DNA of 64,000 nucleotides from Thioclava marina (GCF_002020135.1 NZ_MPZS01000001.1:1240001-1304000), one strand, 5' to 3'. Counted from the stretch's first letter, positions 8,678 to 17,512 are shown. A program made the numbers and translations. Notes: generated by a model not told the origin, from the letters alone.

Positions 8678-9439
8678 TCATAAACGAATCGCCGAGATCA
8701 GGCGGCCGTAATCAGCCTCGCCGGCATGGGTCGTGCGGCGGTAGGAATAGAAGCGGTCGGGATCGGCATAAGTGCAATGGCGGATCCATTCCGCCTCCCC
8801 CACACCCGCTGCACGCAGACGATCGAGAGAGAAGCTCGGCAGGTCGAAATGCGGCCGACCATTCGGCCCACCCGAGAAGAACCGCGCATAGGCGGGATCC
8901 TCGATGATGAAGCGCTCCATGAATTCCTCACCCACCTCGTAGGCATGGACGGAAATGCACGGCCCGATCACCGCGACCGTGTCCTCGCGATGCGCGCCGA
9001 GCGCCTCCATCGCGTCGAGCGTGTTCTCGAGAACCCCTTCGAGCGCTCCGCGCCAGCCCGCATGGGCCGCACCGATCACGCCCGCCTTGGCATCGGCAAA
9101 GAGAACCGGCTGGCAATCCGCCGTCAGAACGGAGATCGCGACGCCCGGCGTGGCGGTGACGATGGCATCGGCTTCGATGGGCCCGGCGGGCGGACCGGCG
9201 AGCGTCGCGACATCGGGGGAATGGATCTGGTGAACGCCAAGCAACGCCTCGGGGGCAATACCAAGCGCATCTGCGGCACGCGCGCGGTTGGTGCGCACCG
9301 CCTCGGATTGATCCGACGAACCGGGGCCGCAATTGAGCCCCGAGAAGATACCGGACGACGCCCCTCCGCGTCGGGTGAAAAAACCGTGCCGAACGCCGTT
9401 CAGCGCAGGGGAGGTCAGGATTTCGAGCGTAGTCGCCAT
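8678..9439 (-). CDS. pgeF: peptidoglycan editing factor PgeF (laccase-domain, YfiH family)
   Basis: A 253-residue multicopper-polyphenol-oxidase-fold protein. Metal-site residues are visible in LTADCQPVLFAD, the block AHAGWRGALEGVLENTL and GPCISVHAYEVGEEF. The family hydrolyses wrongly incorporated amino acids from peptidoglycan precursors and has also been reported as a purine nucleoside phosphorylase-like enzyme (FAMIN type). It follows the MidA-like gene on the minus strand with a 15-bp gap, in an lgt - methyltransferase - pgeF series. The cell-envelope neighbour lgt agrees with a peptidoglycan role. Confidence 0.92.
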   Translation of the reverse strand: MATTLEILTSPALNGVRHGFFTRRGGASSGIFSGLNCGPGSSDQSEAVRTNRARAADALGIAPEALLGVHQIHSPDVATLAGPPAGPIEADAIVTATPGVAISVLTADCQPVLFADAKAGVIGAAHAGWRGALEGVLENTLDAMEALGAHREDTVAVIGPCISVHAYEVGEEFMERFIIEDPAYARFFSGGPNGRPHFDLPSFSLDRLRAAGVGEAEWIRHCTYADPDRFYSYRRTTHAGEADYGRLISAIRL

Positions 9440-9454
9440 CGCGTCCTCTCGGGC

Positions 9455-10537
9455 TCAGGGTCGGGCAGGATCGAAACCGGGCGGCAAGGCCGCACCCGGC
9501 GCAACGATCGCCAGAGACTGGAACAGGTGACCCATTTCCTCGGGGTGGGTCAAGCGGCGATGCGCGGCGATATGGGCATCGAGCGCAGCACCGTCCAAGC
9601 TTTGAGCAAGCATCTGCGCACGCGCCGTGATCCCGAGCCGTTCGAGTAGAACGCCCTGTGCCGTCATGGCAGAGACCTCAGCGCCAGCCGCGCGCGCAGC
9701 CAGGGCGAGCGGCTCGAAATCGACATGGGCCGTCAGGTCCGCTTCACCGGGCGCCTCGAAGGGATCGACGGGCTGATGCGCCTTGAGCGCCTGGAAGGTG
9801 TCGCCAAGGCTGTGCCAGTTCCCGTAGTCGATCAGCAGCGCCGCTCCGCCCTGTGCAGCGATCCGGGCCGCCAGCGTTTCGGTGAAACTCCGCGCGGGTG
9901 CGCAGGTTTCGACCACGTCACAGGGCTTGGTATCCATGATACGCGGCTCCAGCGCCTCGAGCCGCACGGGGGGCGCGAGACCGGGGGCCAGCGATCCATC
10001 AGGGGCAAGCCCCACCTGACGCTCGGCCCAGCCCTTTTCGACCCGCTGGAATTGCCGGATCGGCAGCGCGTCGAGGAATTCGTTGGCGACGAAGAAGAGC
10101 GGCGCCTCGGGCAGCGTGTCGATACTGTCATGCCAGGTGACCGCATGCCCCTCCAGTCGCGCGCGCTGGATCTCGCGCAGAGTGGACGAGGCTTCGATCA
10201 GGTGGACCTGCGCGGCCTCGACCATCCCCGGCACCGAGCGCATCGCGCGCAGCATGTCGGCCATCAGCGTGCCCCGCCCCGGCCCGGCCTCGGCCAGCAG
10301 GAACGGTGCAGGCCGACCCTGATCGAGCCAAGCCTGCGCCAGACACAGCCCCAGCATCTCTCCGAACATTTGCGAGATCTCGGGGGCGGTGATGAAATCG
10401 CCCTTGCCTCCGAACGGGTCGCGCGTCGCGTAGTAGCCATGCTCGGGATGGAGCAGGCAGGCCCCCATATAGCGGTCGAGCCGCATCGGCCCTTCGGCGA
10501 CGATCTGCGCCGCGAGTATCCGGCCCAGCGGCGTCAC
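9455..10537 (-). CDS. class I SAM-dependent methyltransferase, MidA/NDUFAF7 family
   Basis: The product starts at a GTG (10537) inside a longer open frame, giving 360 residues beginning VTPLGRILAAQIVAEGPMRL. The GTG overlaps the lgt stop (GTGA), which supports the start. The SAM-binding loop is AEAGPGRGTLMADMLRA, and the preceding block GKGDFITAPEISQMFGEM is diagnostic for the MidA/NDUFAF7 group. The mitochondrial member methylates an arginine of a complex I subunit during assembly, so a respiratory complex I substrate is plausible here too. The frame upstream of the GTG is a shadow of lgt. Confidence 0.88.
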   Translation of the reverse strand: MTPLGRILAAQIVAEGPMRLDRYMGACLLHPEHGYYATRDPFGGKGDFITAPEISQMFGEMLGLCLAQAWLDQGRPAPFLLAEAGPGRGTLMADMLRAMRSVPGMVEAAQVHLIEASSTLREIQRARLEGHAVTWHDSIDTLPEAPLFFVANEFLDALPIRQFQRVEKGWAERQVGLAPDGSLAPGLAPPVRLEALEPRIMDTKPCDVVETCAPARSFTETLAARIAAQGGAALLIDYGNWHSLGDTFQALKAHQPVDPFEAPGEADLTAHVDFEPLALAARAAGAEVSAMTAQGVLLERLGITARAQMLAQSLDGAALDAHIAAHRRLTHPEEMGHLFQSLAIVAPGAALPPGFDPARP

Positions 10538-11439
10538 GAGGCTTTCGGCGCGCGCAACGCGCGGATCACGAAATACAGCCCCACCGCGATCATCGGCAGC
10601 GAGAGCACCTGCCCCATCGTAAGCCCCAGCCCGTCGGTAAAGCGGATCACATGACCGTAGGGATTGTCGAGGCTGACGAATTGCACATCGCCTTGGCGGA
10701 ACAGCTCGACGAAGGCACGCGCGGCCCCATAGCCCGTAAGGAAGATCCCGAGGCTGAGCCCCGGGCGTTTGAGGGACCGGGCAAAGCGCACCAGCCCCCA
10801 AAGGATCAGGCCCAACAGCAGTCCTTCCAGCCCCGCCTCGTAAAGCTGCGAGGGGTGGCGGGCACAAGTGCCGTCCACCTGCCCAGCGATACCCAGACAG
10901 GTCTGCGCCACCTCGCCGGGGAAGATCACGCCCCAGGGCACATCCGTCGGACGCCCCCACAACTCGGGCTTGATGAAATTCGCGATACGGCCAAGAAACA
11001 GCCCGATCGGCACGACCAGCGCCATCGCGTCGGCCAGCTGCAGTTTCGGGATCGAATGGCGCCGCGCGAACCACCATCCCGCAACCAGCGTGCCGAGGAA
11101 ACCGCCATGGAAGGACATGCCCCCTTCCCAGACCTTGAAGATGTCGAGTGGATGCGAGAGATACCAACTTGCATCATAGAACAGCACGAAGCCGATCCGT
11201 CCGCCCAGCACCACACCGAGGATCACCGCCGTCAGGAGATCCTCGACCTTGCTCGCCTCCATCGGCGCGCGGTCGCCGGGCCAGAGACCCGGGCGCTTCA
11301 TCAAGCCTACGATGATCCGCCAACCCGCCACGAGCCCCGCGATATAAGCCAGCGCATACCAGCGGATCGGCAGGCCAAGTCCGGGAATGGTGAAGGCAAC
11401 CGAGTCGAATTGCGGGAAGGGAATGGCAAGGGGCAGCAC
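10534..11439 (-). CDS. lgt: prolipoprotein diacylglyceryl transferase
   Basis: A 301-residue polytopic inner-membrane enzyme that transfers diacylglyceryl from phosphatidylglycerol to the lipobox Cys of prolipoproteins. Several hydrophobic helices are visible. The Lgt signature appears as LGRIANFIKPELWGRPTDVP, and the HPSQLYEAGLEG block contains essential residues. The start follows the usual N-terminal segment IPFPQFDSVAFTIPGLGLPI. It heads the lgt - MidA - pgeF operon. Several lipoproteins in this window (for example at 13.4 kb and 51 kb) are expected substrates. Confidence 0.96.
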   Translation of the reverse strand: MLPLAIPFPQFDSVAFTIPGLGLPIRWYALAYIAGLVAGWRIIVGLMKRPGLWPGDRAPMEASKVEDLLTAVILGVVLGGRIGFVLFYDASWYLSHPLDIFKVWEGGMSFHGGFLGTLVAGWWFARRHSIPKLQLADAMALVVPIGLFLGRIANFIKPELWGRPTDVPWGVIFPGEVAQTCLGIAGQVDGTCARHPSQLYEAGLEGLLLGLILWGLVRFARSLKRPGLSLGIFLTGYGAARAFVELFRQGDVQFVSLDNPYGHVIRFTDGLGLTMGQVLSLPMIAVGLYFVIRALRAPKAS

Positions 11440-11562
11440 GCTTGTCTCCTGTCATGGGCCGCGGCGAGAAAGCCCTGCGCGCGTCGGGAAGTCAACCTTG
11501 CCACCGCCGCGCACACAGCCCATATAAACGGGGAACCTTTTTTTGACCGTGAGGGGATGGAC

Positions 11563-11805
11563 ATGCAGCCGCCCAACAAGATTTTCGACGAGATGTCCAA
11601 GCTTATGACCAACGCGATGGGCGTTGCTCAGGGCGCGAAGGACGAGGCCGAAACGGCGATGAAGAGCTGGATGGACCGCTGGCTCGCCGATCGCAACCTC
11701 GTGACCCGCGAGGAGTTCGACGCGGTGCGCGCGATGGCCCAGAAGGCGCGCGAGGAAAACGAGGCGCTTAAGGCGCGGATCGAGGCGCTCGAAGGCAAGA
11801 AATAG
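11563..11805 (+). CDS. ubiK: ubiquinone biosynthesis accessory factor UbiK (BMFP family)
   Basis: An 80-residue helical protein beginning MQPPNKIFDEMSKLMTNAMG. An ATG two codons earlier (11557) abuts the GAGGGG ribosome site, while the one at 11563 has proper spacing, so I use 11563. The first half is an amphipathic helix. The second half (EFDAVRAMAQKAREENEALK) is a coiled coil ending in basic residues. Members assist UbiJ/UbiB-type steps of ubiquinone synthesis and fuse membranes in vitro. The gene stands alone, divergent from lgt, and is followed by a strong terminator. Confidence 0.85.
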   Translation: MQPPNKIFDEMSKLMTNAMGVAQGAKDEAETAMKSWMDRWLADRNLVTREEFDAVRAMAQKAREENEALKARIEALEGKK

Positions 11806-11832
11806 GGCTGATTGCGGTCCTGTCGGAATTGG

Positions 11833-11861
11833 AAACGCCCGGTCGTGAGGACCGGGCGTTT
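11833..11861 (+). terminator. Rho-independent terminator of ubiK
   Basis: Perfect 12-bp stem aaacgcccggtc / gaccgggcgttt with a 5-base loop (gtgag), followed by tccgttttg on the plus strand, 27 bp after the ubiK stop. Confidence 0.85.
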
Positions 11862-12176
11862 TCCGTTTTGTTGATGGCACAGGGCGACGAGCCCCGGTGC
11901 CGCGCCCGACCCTCCAGCCGGGAGGGCGCGTTGGCGATGGCGTCGCGGGTTCAAGCGACCTGCGGGCTTTTGAGATAAAGTGTAGACCACTGAGGTCGCA
12001 GAGCGCCCACCCGAGGCTCGGGCGCGTCCCTCAGTTAGACGTCCCGCCGTAGCTCATAACGAAACCAGACCTTCTCCCCACAGCTCGGGCAGGTAATTTC
12101 CAGTCTTGGCGAGGAACGAGAGTGTCTCTCGCCCCGGCACGCAGGCAGGAGCGAGAGGAAAAGCCGTCAGAAGGCG
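11862..12176. other. 315-bp intergenic region with a possible zinc-ribbon remnant
   Basis: No gene with a start codon and ribosome site is found. On the minus strand around 12040-12110 an open stretch encodes LEITCPSCGEKVWFRYELRR and then stops. It looks like half of a zinc ribbon (one CxxC only) but has no start codon before the upstream in-frame stop. The rest shows nothing recognisable. It may be a decayed gene or chance. Confidence 0.35.
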
Positions 12177-13187
12177 TTACTCGCCTTCGGCCTTGTCGTA
12201 GGCGTCAATGATCTTCGCGACCATCGGGTGCCGCACCACGTCCTTGGCGGTGAAGTAGTTGAAGCTGATCCCCTCGACATGGCCGAGGATGCGTTCGGCA
12301 TCGGCGAGTCCCGAGGGCATGCCGCGCGGCAGGTCGACCTGCGAGCGGTCGCCAGTGATCACCATGCGCGAGCCTTGGCCCAGACGTGTGAGGAACATCT
12401 TCATCTGCATCGTCGTCGCGTTCTGCGCCTCATCGAGCACCACGAAGGCGTTCGACAATGTGCGGCCCCGCATGAAGGCAAGGGGCGCGATCTCGATGCG
12501 CTTTTCCTCCATCAGCTTCGCGAGCTGCTTGGCGGGCAAGAAATCATTCAGCGCGTCATAGAGAGGCTGCATGTAGGGATCGACCTTCTCCTTCATGTCG
12601 CCGGGCAGGAAGCCCAGACGCTCGCCCGCCTCCACGGCCGGACGCGAGAGGATGATCTTGTCGACATGGCCGCCCACCAGCATCGTCACGCCCACGGCGA
12701 CAGCGAGATAGGTCTTGCCGGTCCCCGCCGGGCCGATCCCGAAGGCCAGCTCGTTCTCGAAGAGGTGTTTGACATAGGCCTTCTGCGCCTCGGTGCGCGG
12801 CTCGACCTGCTTCTTGCGGGTGCGGATCTCGTATTTGCCGGCCTCGAACATCTCGAGCTGTTCGTCCATCGACGTGCCAGCCCCGCCCAGATCGGCCATG
12901 CGCAGCGCGGCATCCACCTCTTCCGCGTCGATCGATTTGCCCTGTTCGAGACGCTGATAGAGCTGATGGAGAACCGAAGCCGCCTGAAGCTGCGCCTCTT
13001 GCCCTCCGACCACGGCCAACTGGTTGCCGCGTCGCAGGATATGCACCTGGAGCTTGTGCTCTATCTGGGCCAGGTTGCGGTCAAATTCACCGCACAGGTC
13101 GATCAACAGCCGGTTGTCGGGGAACTCAAGAAGCGACTCGTGAGCATCCTGAGTGCGGGGCGGGGGTGTGATCGCGCTGAAGCCCAA
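12177..13187 (-). CDS. phoH: PhoH family ATPase
   Basis: A 336-residue cytoplasmic P-loop ATPase. Walker A GPAGTGKT is at residues 152-159 and Walker B-like VVLDEAQNAT about 90 residues later. The N-terminal part resembles the KH-like segment of YbeZ/PhoH. The start is a TTG at 13187, eight bases after AGGGAG, and no better start lies nearby. PhoH/YbeZ normally precedes ybeY, encoding an endoribonuclease partner. Here the next minus-strand stretch is empty and ybeY is absent from the window. Function is probably in RNA handling and ribosome quality control, by family. Confidence 0.9.
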   Translation of the reverse strand: MGFSAITPPPRTQDAHESLLEFPDNRLLIDLCGEFDRNLAQIEHKLQVHILRRGNQLAVVGGQEAQLQAASVLHQLYQRLEQGKSIDAEEVDAALRMADLGGAGTSMDEQLEMFEAGKYEIRTRKKQVEPRTEAQKAYVKHLFENELAFGIGPAGTGKTYLAVAVGVTMLVGGHVDKIILSRPAVEAGERLGFLPGDMKEKVDPYMQPLYDALNDFLPAKQLAKLMEEKRIEIAPLAFMRGRTLSNAFVVLDEAQNATTMQMKMFLTRLGQGSRMVITGDRSQVDLPRGMPSGLADAERILGHVEGISFNYFTAKDVVRHPMVAKIIDAYDKAEGE

Positions 13188-13304
13188 AAACAGTGTCTCC
13201 CTAGCTGGTATGGTAAAGATATGGTGCCTCCGACCGGAGATTCACGCAAGCACTGGTTTCGTGAGCCTCGGGCAACCGGGTCCAGATTTCATCAAACCGA
13301 AACA

Positions 13305-13338
13305 AAAAGGCCCGCGCGGCAATGCGCGCGAGCCTTTT
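13305..13338 (-). terminator. terminator after the lipoprotein gene
   Basis: Arms aaaaggcccgcgcg (13305-13318) and cgcgcgagcctttt (13325-13338) form a stem with one mismatch. On the minus strand the hairpin is followed by TTTTTGTTTCG. It lies 30 bp past the stop of the lipoprotein gene and separates it from phoH. Confidence 0.8.
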
Positions 13339-13355
13339 GCACAAATTTTGTGCAA
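13337..13355. promoter_or_regulatory. perfect inverted repeat, possible operator or second hairpin
   Basis: TTGCACAAA-T-TTTGTGCAA has perfect 9-bp arms around one central base, in the gap between the lipoprotein stop and its terminator. It could be a protein-binding site or simply add to the terminator structure. Not resolved. Confidence 0.35.
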
Positions 13356-13367
13356 CTCGGTTTTCGA

Positions 13368-13682
13368 TCAGAGCGGATCTTCGACAGTCGAGCCGGATTT
13401 GAAAGGGCCCACGACAGTATTGGCGGGCCCTGCGCCCGAACAGATCGGGCGTCCGTAATCATCGACTCGGGCGGTCAGGTAGCCCTCGACGCCATCGTCG
13501 ATAATCCAGTGATCGCAGCCCTCGGGGTCGATCCAGACCCCGGCCTTGAGCTGGCTGAGATGCTTTGCGTCGACGCCCCGGTCGATGGATTTGTCCGGTC
13601 CGACATCGCCCATGTCGAGCGCGGCGCAGCCCGAGATCGAAAGCGCAGCCGCAGCCAGCGTCAGGTATTTCAGAATTGCCAT
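13368..13682 (-). CDS. small lipoprotein with WIDPxGC module
   Basis: From the ATG at 13682 the product has 104 residues and a clear lipoprotein signal: MAILKYLTLAAAALSISGC, with the lipobox SISGC. A GTG five codons upstream overlaps the OmpA stop and is the alternative start. The mature part carries WIDPEGCDHWIIDDGVEGYL and then ARVDDYGRPIC. This pattern is nearly the same as the N-terminal module of the OmpA-family protein encoded immediately upstream, so the pair shares a duplicated two-Cys domain of unknown function. It is probably co-transcribed with that gene and ended by the hairpin at 13305. Outer-membrane location is inferred. Confidence 0.8.
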   Translation of the reverse strand: MAILKYLTLAAAALSISGCAALDMGDVGPDKSIDRGVDAKHLSQLKAGVWIDPEGCDHWIIDDGVEGYLTARVDDYGRPICSGAGPANTVVGPFKSGSTVEDPL

Positions 13683-13693
13683 GTCCCCAGCCC

Positions 13694-14257
13694 TCACTTC
13701 ACGCAGATGATCTCGACCCGACGGTTCTGGGCCATACCCACTGCCGTCTTGTTGGTCGCACGCGGCATCCGCTCGCCATACCAGTTCACCGCCAGAACCG
13801 ACGCACCGACGGATTTGGCCACCGAGGCGACCGCCTCGGCCCGACGCTTGGACAGCCGCATGTTATATTCGTCCGAAGCGCGACTGTCGGTATGGCCGGT
13901 AATGATGAAGGCCCGGGCCTGCGCGCTGGTGAAAAACTTGCGCAGGTATTCCCGGCCCGAAGCCGAGATCCCGGAACGGTTGGTCGCGAAGAGCTGATCG
14001 GTGGGGACGATGCCGCAGACATTGCGGTGACAGACCGGACGACCGTCGCGGGTCTTGCGTGCATCCATGTACCCTTCGGCGCCGTCATCCATGACCCAAT
14101 GCTCGCAGCCGTCGGGATCAATCCAGATCGTCGGTTTGTAGGTCTCAGGGGCTGCGCCTTTCTGTTGCGCGGCGACCGGCAGCGGCGCCGTTGCGAGAGC
14201 GATCATGGCCACCCCCAACACCCCTGCAAAACGAGTTACAAAGGAAGAAAATATCAT
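13694..14257 (-). CDS. OmpA-family outer membrane/peptidoglycan-binding protein with WIDPxGC module
   Basis: Taking the ATG at 14257, the protein has 187 residues with a signal peptide (MIFSSFVTRFAGVLGVAMIA then LATAPLPVAAQQ). After it comes IWIDPDGCEHWVMDDGAEGY and ARKTRDGRPVC, a module shared with the next gene. The C-terminal 110 residues are an OmpA-like domain: the block ITGHTDSRASDEYNMRLSKR holds the Asp and Arg residues that contact diaminopimelate, and it ends in QNRRVEIIC. It should anchor to peptidoglycan in the periplasm. The upstream in-frame extension lacks a ribosome site and a signal sequence, so I reject it. Confidence 0.88.
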   Translation of the reverse strand: MIFSSFVTRFAGVLGVAMIALATAPLPVAAQQKGAAPETYKPTIWIDPDGCEHWVMDDGAEGYMDARKTRDGRPVCHRNVCGIVPTDQLFATNRSGISASGREYLRKFFTSAQARAFIITGHTDSRASDEYNMRLSKRRAEAVASVAKSVGASVLAVNWYGERMPRATNKTAVGMAQNRRVEIICVK

Positions 14258-14761
14258 ATCCGCCAGCGTCCCTTGCTCCGAGGGCTTGCTCGGCAAAATT
14301 CGCGCCGCCGGCCCTGCATTGTTAACTCTTGCCATTGTAACGAAAATTTGTGGGTTAGAAAGGAACAATCTCCACATATTGTGGCCTACACGGCGCGAAG
14401 CGCGAGACTCGGGCCAGATGCCTCAAGGACGCGCTGATCCTTGTCTTGCACCTGCACGATACGCACCTCCGTCCGCGAATCGCGCACTCTCTTGGGCGCC
14501 ACAGTCCGAGCTGCGGAAATCCGGGTGTGAAATATGGCAAGAACTCGCCCCAAACGGGAATACTGTAGCAATCAGAAAAACATCTCGGATTTTTGATCCA
14601 GATTGTCCCCCAGAGAGGCGTAAATGCCGACAAAGTCTCGCCAAAATACGAAAAATGACAGAAGAATAGCGCGGGTCGACGCCGGCTTAGTAGGGATGGC
14701 GGGCGTCGGGATCATTTTCGCTGCCCGAAACAAGGGCTGCCCGACCAGGAGTGTCTCTGAG
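14258..14761. other. 504-bp intergenic region, locally AT-richer
   Basis: Lies between divergent genes. The stretch around 14335-14380 and 14560-14665 is clearly richer in A/T than the surroundings. It should contain the promoters of the OmpA gene (minus) and the secreted-protein gene (plus). Short open frames are present on both strands, but none has a ribosome site plus recognisable sequence. Confidence 0.5.
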
Positions 14762-15130
14762 ATGAAGTTCTTTGCAATCACCGCTTCCGTGCTGCTGTCC
14801 GGCATGGTGCTCGCCGACAGCGCACAGGCCGGCTCGAGCTGCTATACCGGCCCGGTCGGACGCGAGCGCGCCAACAACGTCACCACCTGCGGCCCGGTCC
14901 GCAAGCAACCCATTCATATCGACTGCTTCCGTGGCCCCTGGCGCGAGACGATCTGGGATCATCCGCAGGGCAGCTTCGTCAACGACCTGGTGAAATTCGG
15001 CTACGATTACGGCGACGCGATGGGGATCGCGACCAACATCTGCAGGGACATCAACCTCGTGGGCGATGAAGAAGGACTGCGTCGCGCGCTGATGCAGGCA
15101 ATCGCCGCCGACCCGCCGGGCTCGAAGTAA
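14762..15130 (+). CDS. secreted protein of unknown function (122 aa)
   Basis: Start ATG at 14762 lies 10 bases after AGGAG. The product begins MKFFAITASVLLSGMVLADS and a signal peptidase site follows at AQA-GS. The mature protein of about 100 residues has four Cys (CYTGP, TCGPV, DCFRG, NICRD), compatible with two disulfides in the periplasm. The part GSFVNDLVKFGYDYGDAMGI looks helical. I do not recognise the family. It is convergent with miaB, 21 bp away. The upstream open frame extension has no signal character and is ignored. Confidence 0.75.
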   Translation: MKFFAITASVLLSGMVLADSAQAGSSCYTGPVGRERANNVTTCGPVRKQPIHIDCFRGPWRETIWDHPQGSFVNDLVKFGYDYGDAMGIATNICRDINLVGDEEGLRRALMQAIAADPPGSK

Positions 15131-15151
15131 GACTGACGCCGCGCGGCGGGC

Positions 15152-16474
15152 TCAGACGAGCTCGCCGGCGAGCGAATTGGGGGCCGATGCGGTGATCCGC
15201 ACCCGGGCCAGAACGCCCGGAGCCAGCCCCTCGCCGGTCACATGGACGGCCTGTAGGTAGTCGGATTTGCCGACCCACTGGCCCTCCAGCCGACCGGGCT
15301 TTTCGAAAAGCACTCCGACCTCACGCCCGACCATCGAGTTCTGGCAGGCACGTTGCTGCGCGGTCAGCAGCGCCTGCACCTCTTGCAGCCGCGCATCGGC
15401 GATCTCGGACGGCACCGCGCCCTTTGCACCGGCTGCCGGCGTGCCCGGGCGGGGCGAGTATTTGAACGAATAGGCCATCCCGTAATTGACCTCGCGGATC
15501 AGCGCCATCGTGTCGGCGAAGTCCTGATCGCTCTCGCCCGGGAAGCCCACGATGAAATCGCCCGAGATGACCATATCGGGACGCGCGGCGCGGATGCGTT
15601 CAATCAGACGGATATATTCCTCGGCGGTGTGCTTGCGGTTCATCGCCTTGAGGATCTTGTCCGAGCCCGATTGCACCGGCAGGTGCAGATAGGGCATCAG
15701 CTTCGGCTCGTCGCCATGCGCCGCGATCAGGTCGTCTTCCATGTCGTTCGGGTGCGAGGTGGTGTAGCGGATGCGCTCCAACCCGTCGATCTTGGCCAGC
15801 GCGCGGGCGAGCCGTGCCAGCGACCAGTCGCCCCCCTCACCCTCGCCATGATAGGCGTTGACGTTCTGACCGAGCAGCGTGATCTCGCGAACGCCCTTTT
15901 CCACCAGAGCCCGCGCCTCGCGCAGGATCTTCTCGGCCGGGCGCGACACCTCGGCGCCTCGGGTATAGGGCACGACACAGAAGGCGCAGAACTTGTCGCA
16001 GCCCTCCTGCACCGTCAGGAAGGCGGTCGGACGCGCCTGCACGGGCCGCGCGGGCAGGTGGTCGAACTTGTCCTCGGCAGGAAATTCGGTCTCCACGGGG
16101 CGCGCCCCATTGCCTGCACGCGCCACCAATTCGGGCAGCTTGTGATAGCTTTGCGAGCCCACCACCAGATCAACCAGATCCGAGCGGCGCAGGATCTCGT
16201 CGCCCTCGGCCTGTGCGACACAACCCGCCACGCCGATCTTCAGATCGGGCTTGGCCTCCTTGAAGGGACGCAGCCGGCCCAGATCCGAATAGACCTTCTC
16301 GGCGGCCTTCTCGCGGATATGGCACGTGTTGAGCAGCACCATGTCGGCCGCCGCCACATCGTCGGTCAGCTCATAGCCTTGGGCCCCCATCGCCTCGGCC
16401 ATGCGTTCGCTGTCATAGACGTTCATCTGACAGCCATAGGTCTTGATGTGCAGCTTCTTCGGAGCGTCGCTCAT
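15152..16474 (-). CDS. miaB: tRNA-2-methylthio-N6-dimethylallyladenosine synthase
   Basis: From the ATG at 16474 (ribosome site GAGGATGCC) the product has 440 residues. The N-terminal UPF0004 domain carries three [4Fe-4S] cysteines (TYGCQMN, NTCHIRE, AGCVAQ). The radical SAM core has CxxxCxxC as [19 protein letters not shown]-terminal TRAM domain (about residues 375-440) binds RNA. The enzyme adds a methylthio group to position 37 adenosine of tRNAs. In many relatives phoH and ybeY follow miaB. Here an OmpA/lipoprotein/secreted-protein block separates miaB from phoH. Confidence 0.96.
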   Translation of the reverse strand: MSDAPKKLHIKTYGCQMNVYDSERMAEAMGAQGYELTDDVAAADMVLLNTCHIREKAAEKVYSDLGRLRPFKEAKPDLKIGVAGCVAQAEGDEILRRSDLVDLVVGSQSYHKLPELVARAGNGARPVETEFPAEDKFDHLPARPVQARPTAFLTVQEGCDKFCAFCVVPYTRGAEVSRPAEKILREARALVEKGVREITLLGQNVNAYHGEGEGGDWSLARLARALAKIDGLERIRYTTSHPNDMEDDLIAAHGDEPKLMPYLHLPVQSGSDKILKAMNRKHTAEEYIRLIERIRAARPDMVISGDFIVGFPGESDQDFADTMALIREVNYGMAYSFKYSPRPGTPAAGAKGAVPSEIADARLQEVQALLTAQQRACQNSMVGREVGVLFEKPGRLEGQWVGKSDYLQAVHVTGEGLAPGVLARVRITASAPNSLAGELV

Positions 16475-16627
16475 GGCATCCTCGCGCGTTTGCCTTGAGC
16501 GGGCCTGATACAGCCAAAAGACCCTTTGCCGCAAGGCCGCCCGGAGCGACCGGCCGTAAACGCTTGATTTCACGCGGGGCTTGCCCGATCCTGCCGCGAA
16601 AGACCCCGCGAAAGGGCCGGATCGGGC

Positions 16628-17512
16628 ATGAAACACACCTCACTCACAGAGTTTCTCACTCACCATCGCGCCGTCTTCGCGAAGGGTCCGGTCGGCGTCA
16701 TTCTCGCCGAGGATGGTGTCGAACTCGAAGGCACGATCCGCCACCATCTCAATCTCGGCTTTCCGGTGCTTCTGGTGATCGGGCGCGCGGCGATGGAGCT
16801 GGACGAAGGCCTCATTGCCGAGCCCCCCGCGAAGATCCATTGCATCGATTTCAATCTCGCGCGGCGCGATGCGGCGCCGATGGCTCTCAACCCGATCATC
16901 TCGGCGCTGCCCGAGGGCACTTGGGCCTATTACTGCTTCAACGCGGAATACCTGTTCTACCCGTTCTGCGAGACGCGTTCGGTAGGCGAGTTGCTGACCT
17001 TCCATACCGAAGAACGCCGCTCGGCGATGCTGAGCTATGTGATCGACCTCTATGCAGGCAATCTCGAGACCCATCCCGGCGGTGTTGATGTCGACGGAGC
17101 GATGTTCGACCGGGCGGGCTATTACGCGCTCGCGCGTCCCGATCCGGACAATCACGGCCACCCCAAGGAACGGCAGCTCGATTTCTTCGGCGGACTGCGC
17201 TGGCGCTTCGAGGAGCACGTCCCCATGCTTCGCCGCAAGATCGACCGGATCGCGCTGTTTCGGGCCAAGCGTGGGCTGGTCCTGCGCAGTGACCACACGT
17301 TCAACGACGAGGAATACAACACCTTTGCCTGTCCCTGGCACCACAACCTGACCTGCGCGATCGCCTCATTCCGGGTCGCAAAGGCGCTGAAATTCAATCC
17401 CGGCTCTACCTATGACGTCCGGAGCTTCACCTGGGTAAACTCGGCGCGGTTCGACTGGTCGAGCCAGCAATTGATGGACCTGGGACTGATGGAGCCCGGT
17501 CAGTGGTTTTGA
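16628..17512 (+). CDS. conserved-type hypothetical protein, possibly glycosyltransferase-like (294 aa)
   Basis: A soluble 294-residue protein without signal peptide or membrane helix. It opens with an alpha/beta part ([20 protein letters not shown] then [10 protein letters not shown]). This resembles the start of family 2-like glycosyltransferases that ask about distant sugar acceptors, but there is no clear DxD. The C-terminal half holds [20 protein letters not shown] and ends [11 protein letters not shown], conserved-looking motifs that I associate with Rhodobacteraceae hypothetical proteins. It is divergent from miaB with about 150 bp between starts. No operon partner follows. Function is unassigned. 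Confidence 0.6.
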   Translation: MKHTSLTEFLTHHRAVFAKGPVGVILAEDGVELEGTIRHHLNLGFPVLLVIGRAAMELDEGLIAEPPAKIHCIDFNLARRDAAPMALNPIISALPEGTWAYYCFNAEYLFYPFCETRSVGELLTFHTEERRSAMLSYVIDLYAGNLETHPGGVDVDGAMFDRAGYYALARPDPDNHGHPKERQLDFFGGLRWRFEEHVPMLRRKIDRIALFRAKRGLVLRSDHTFNDEEYNTFACPWHHNLTCAIASFRVAKALKFNPGSTYDVRSFTWVNSARFDWSSQQLMDLGLMEPGQWF

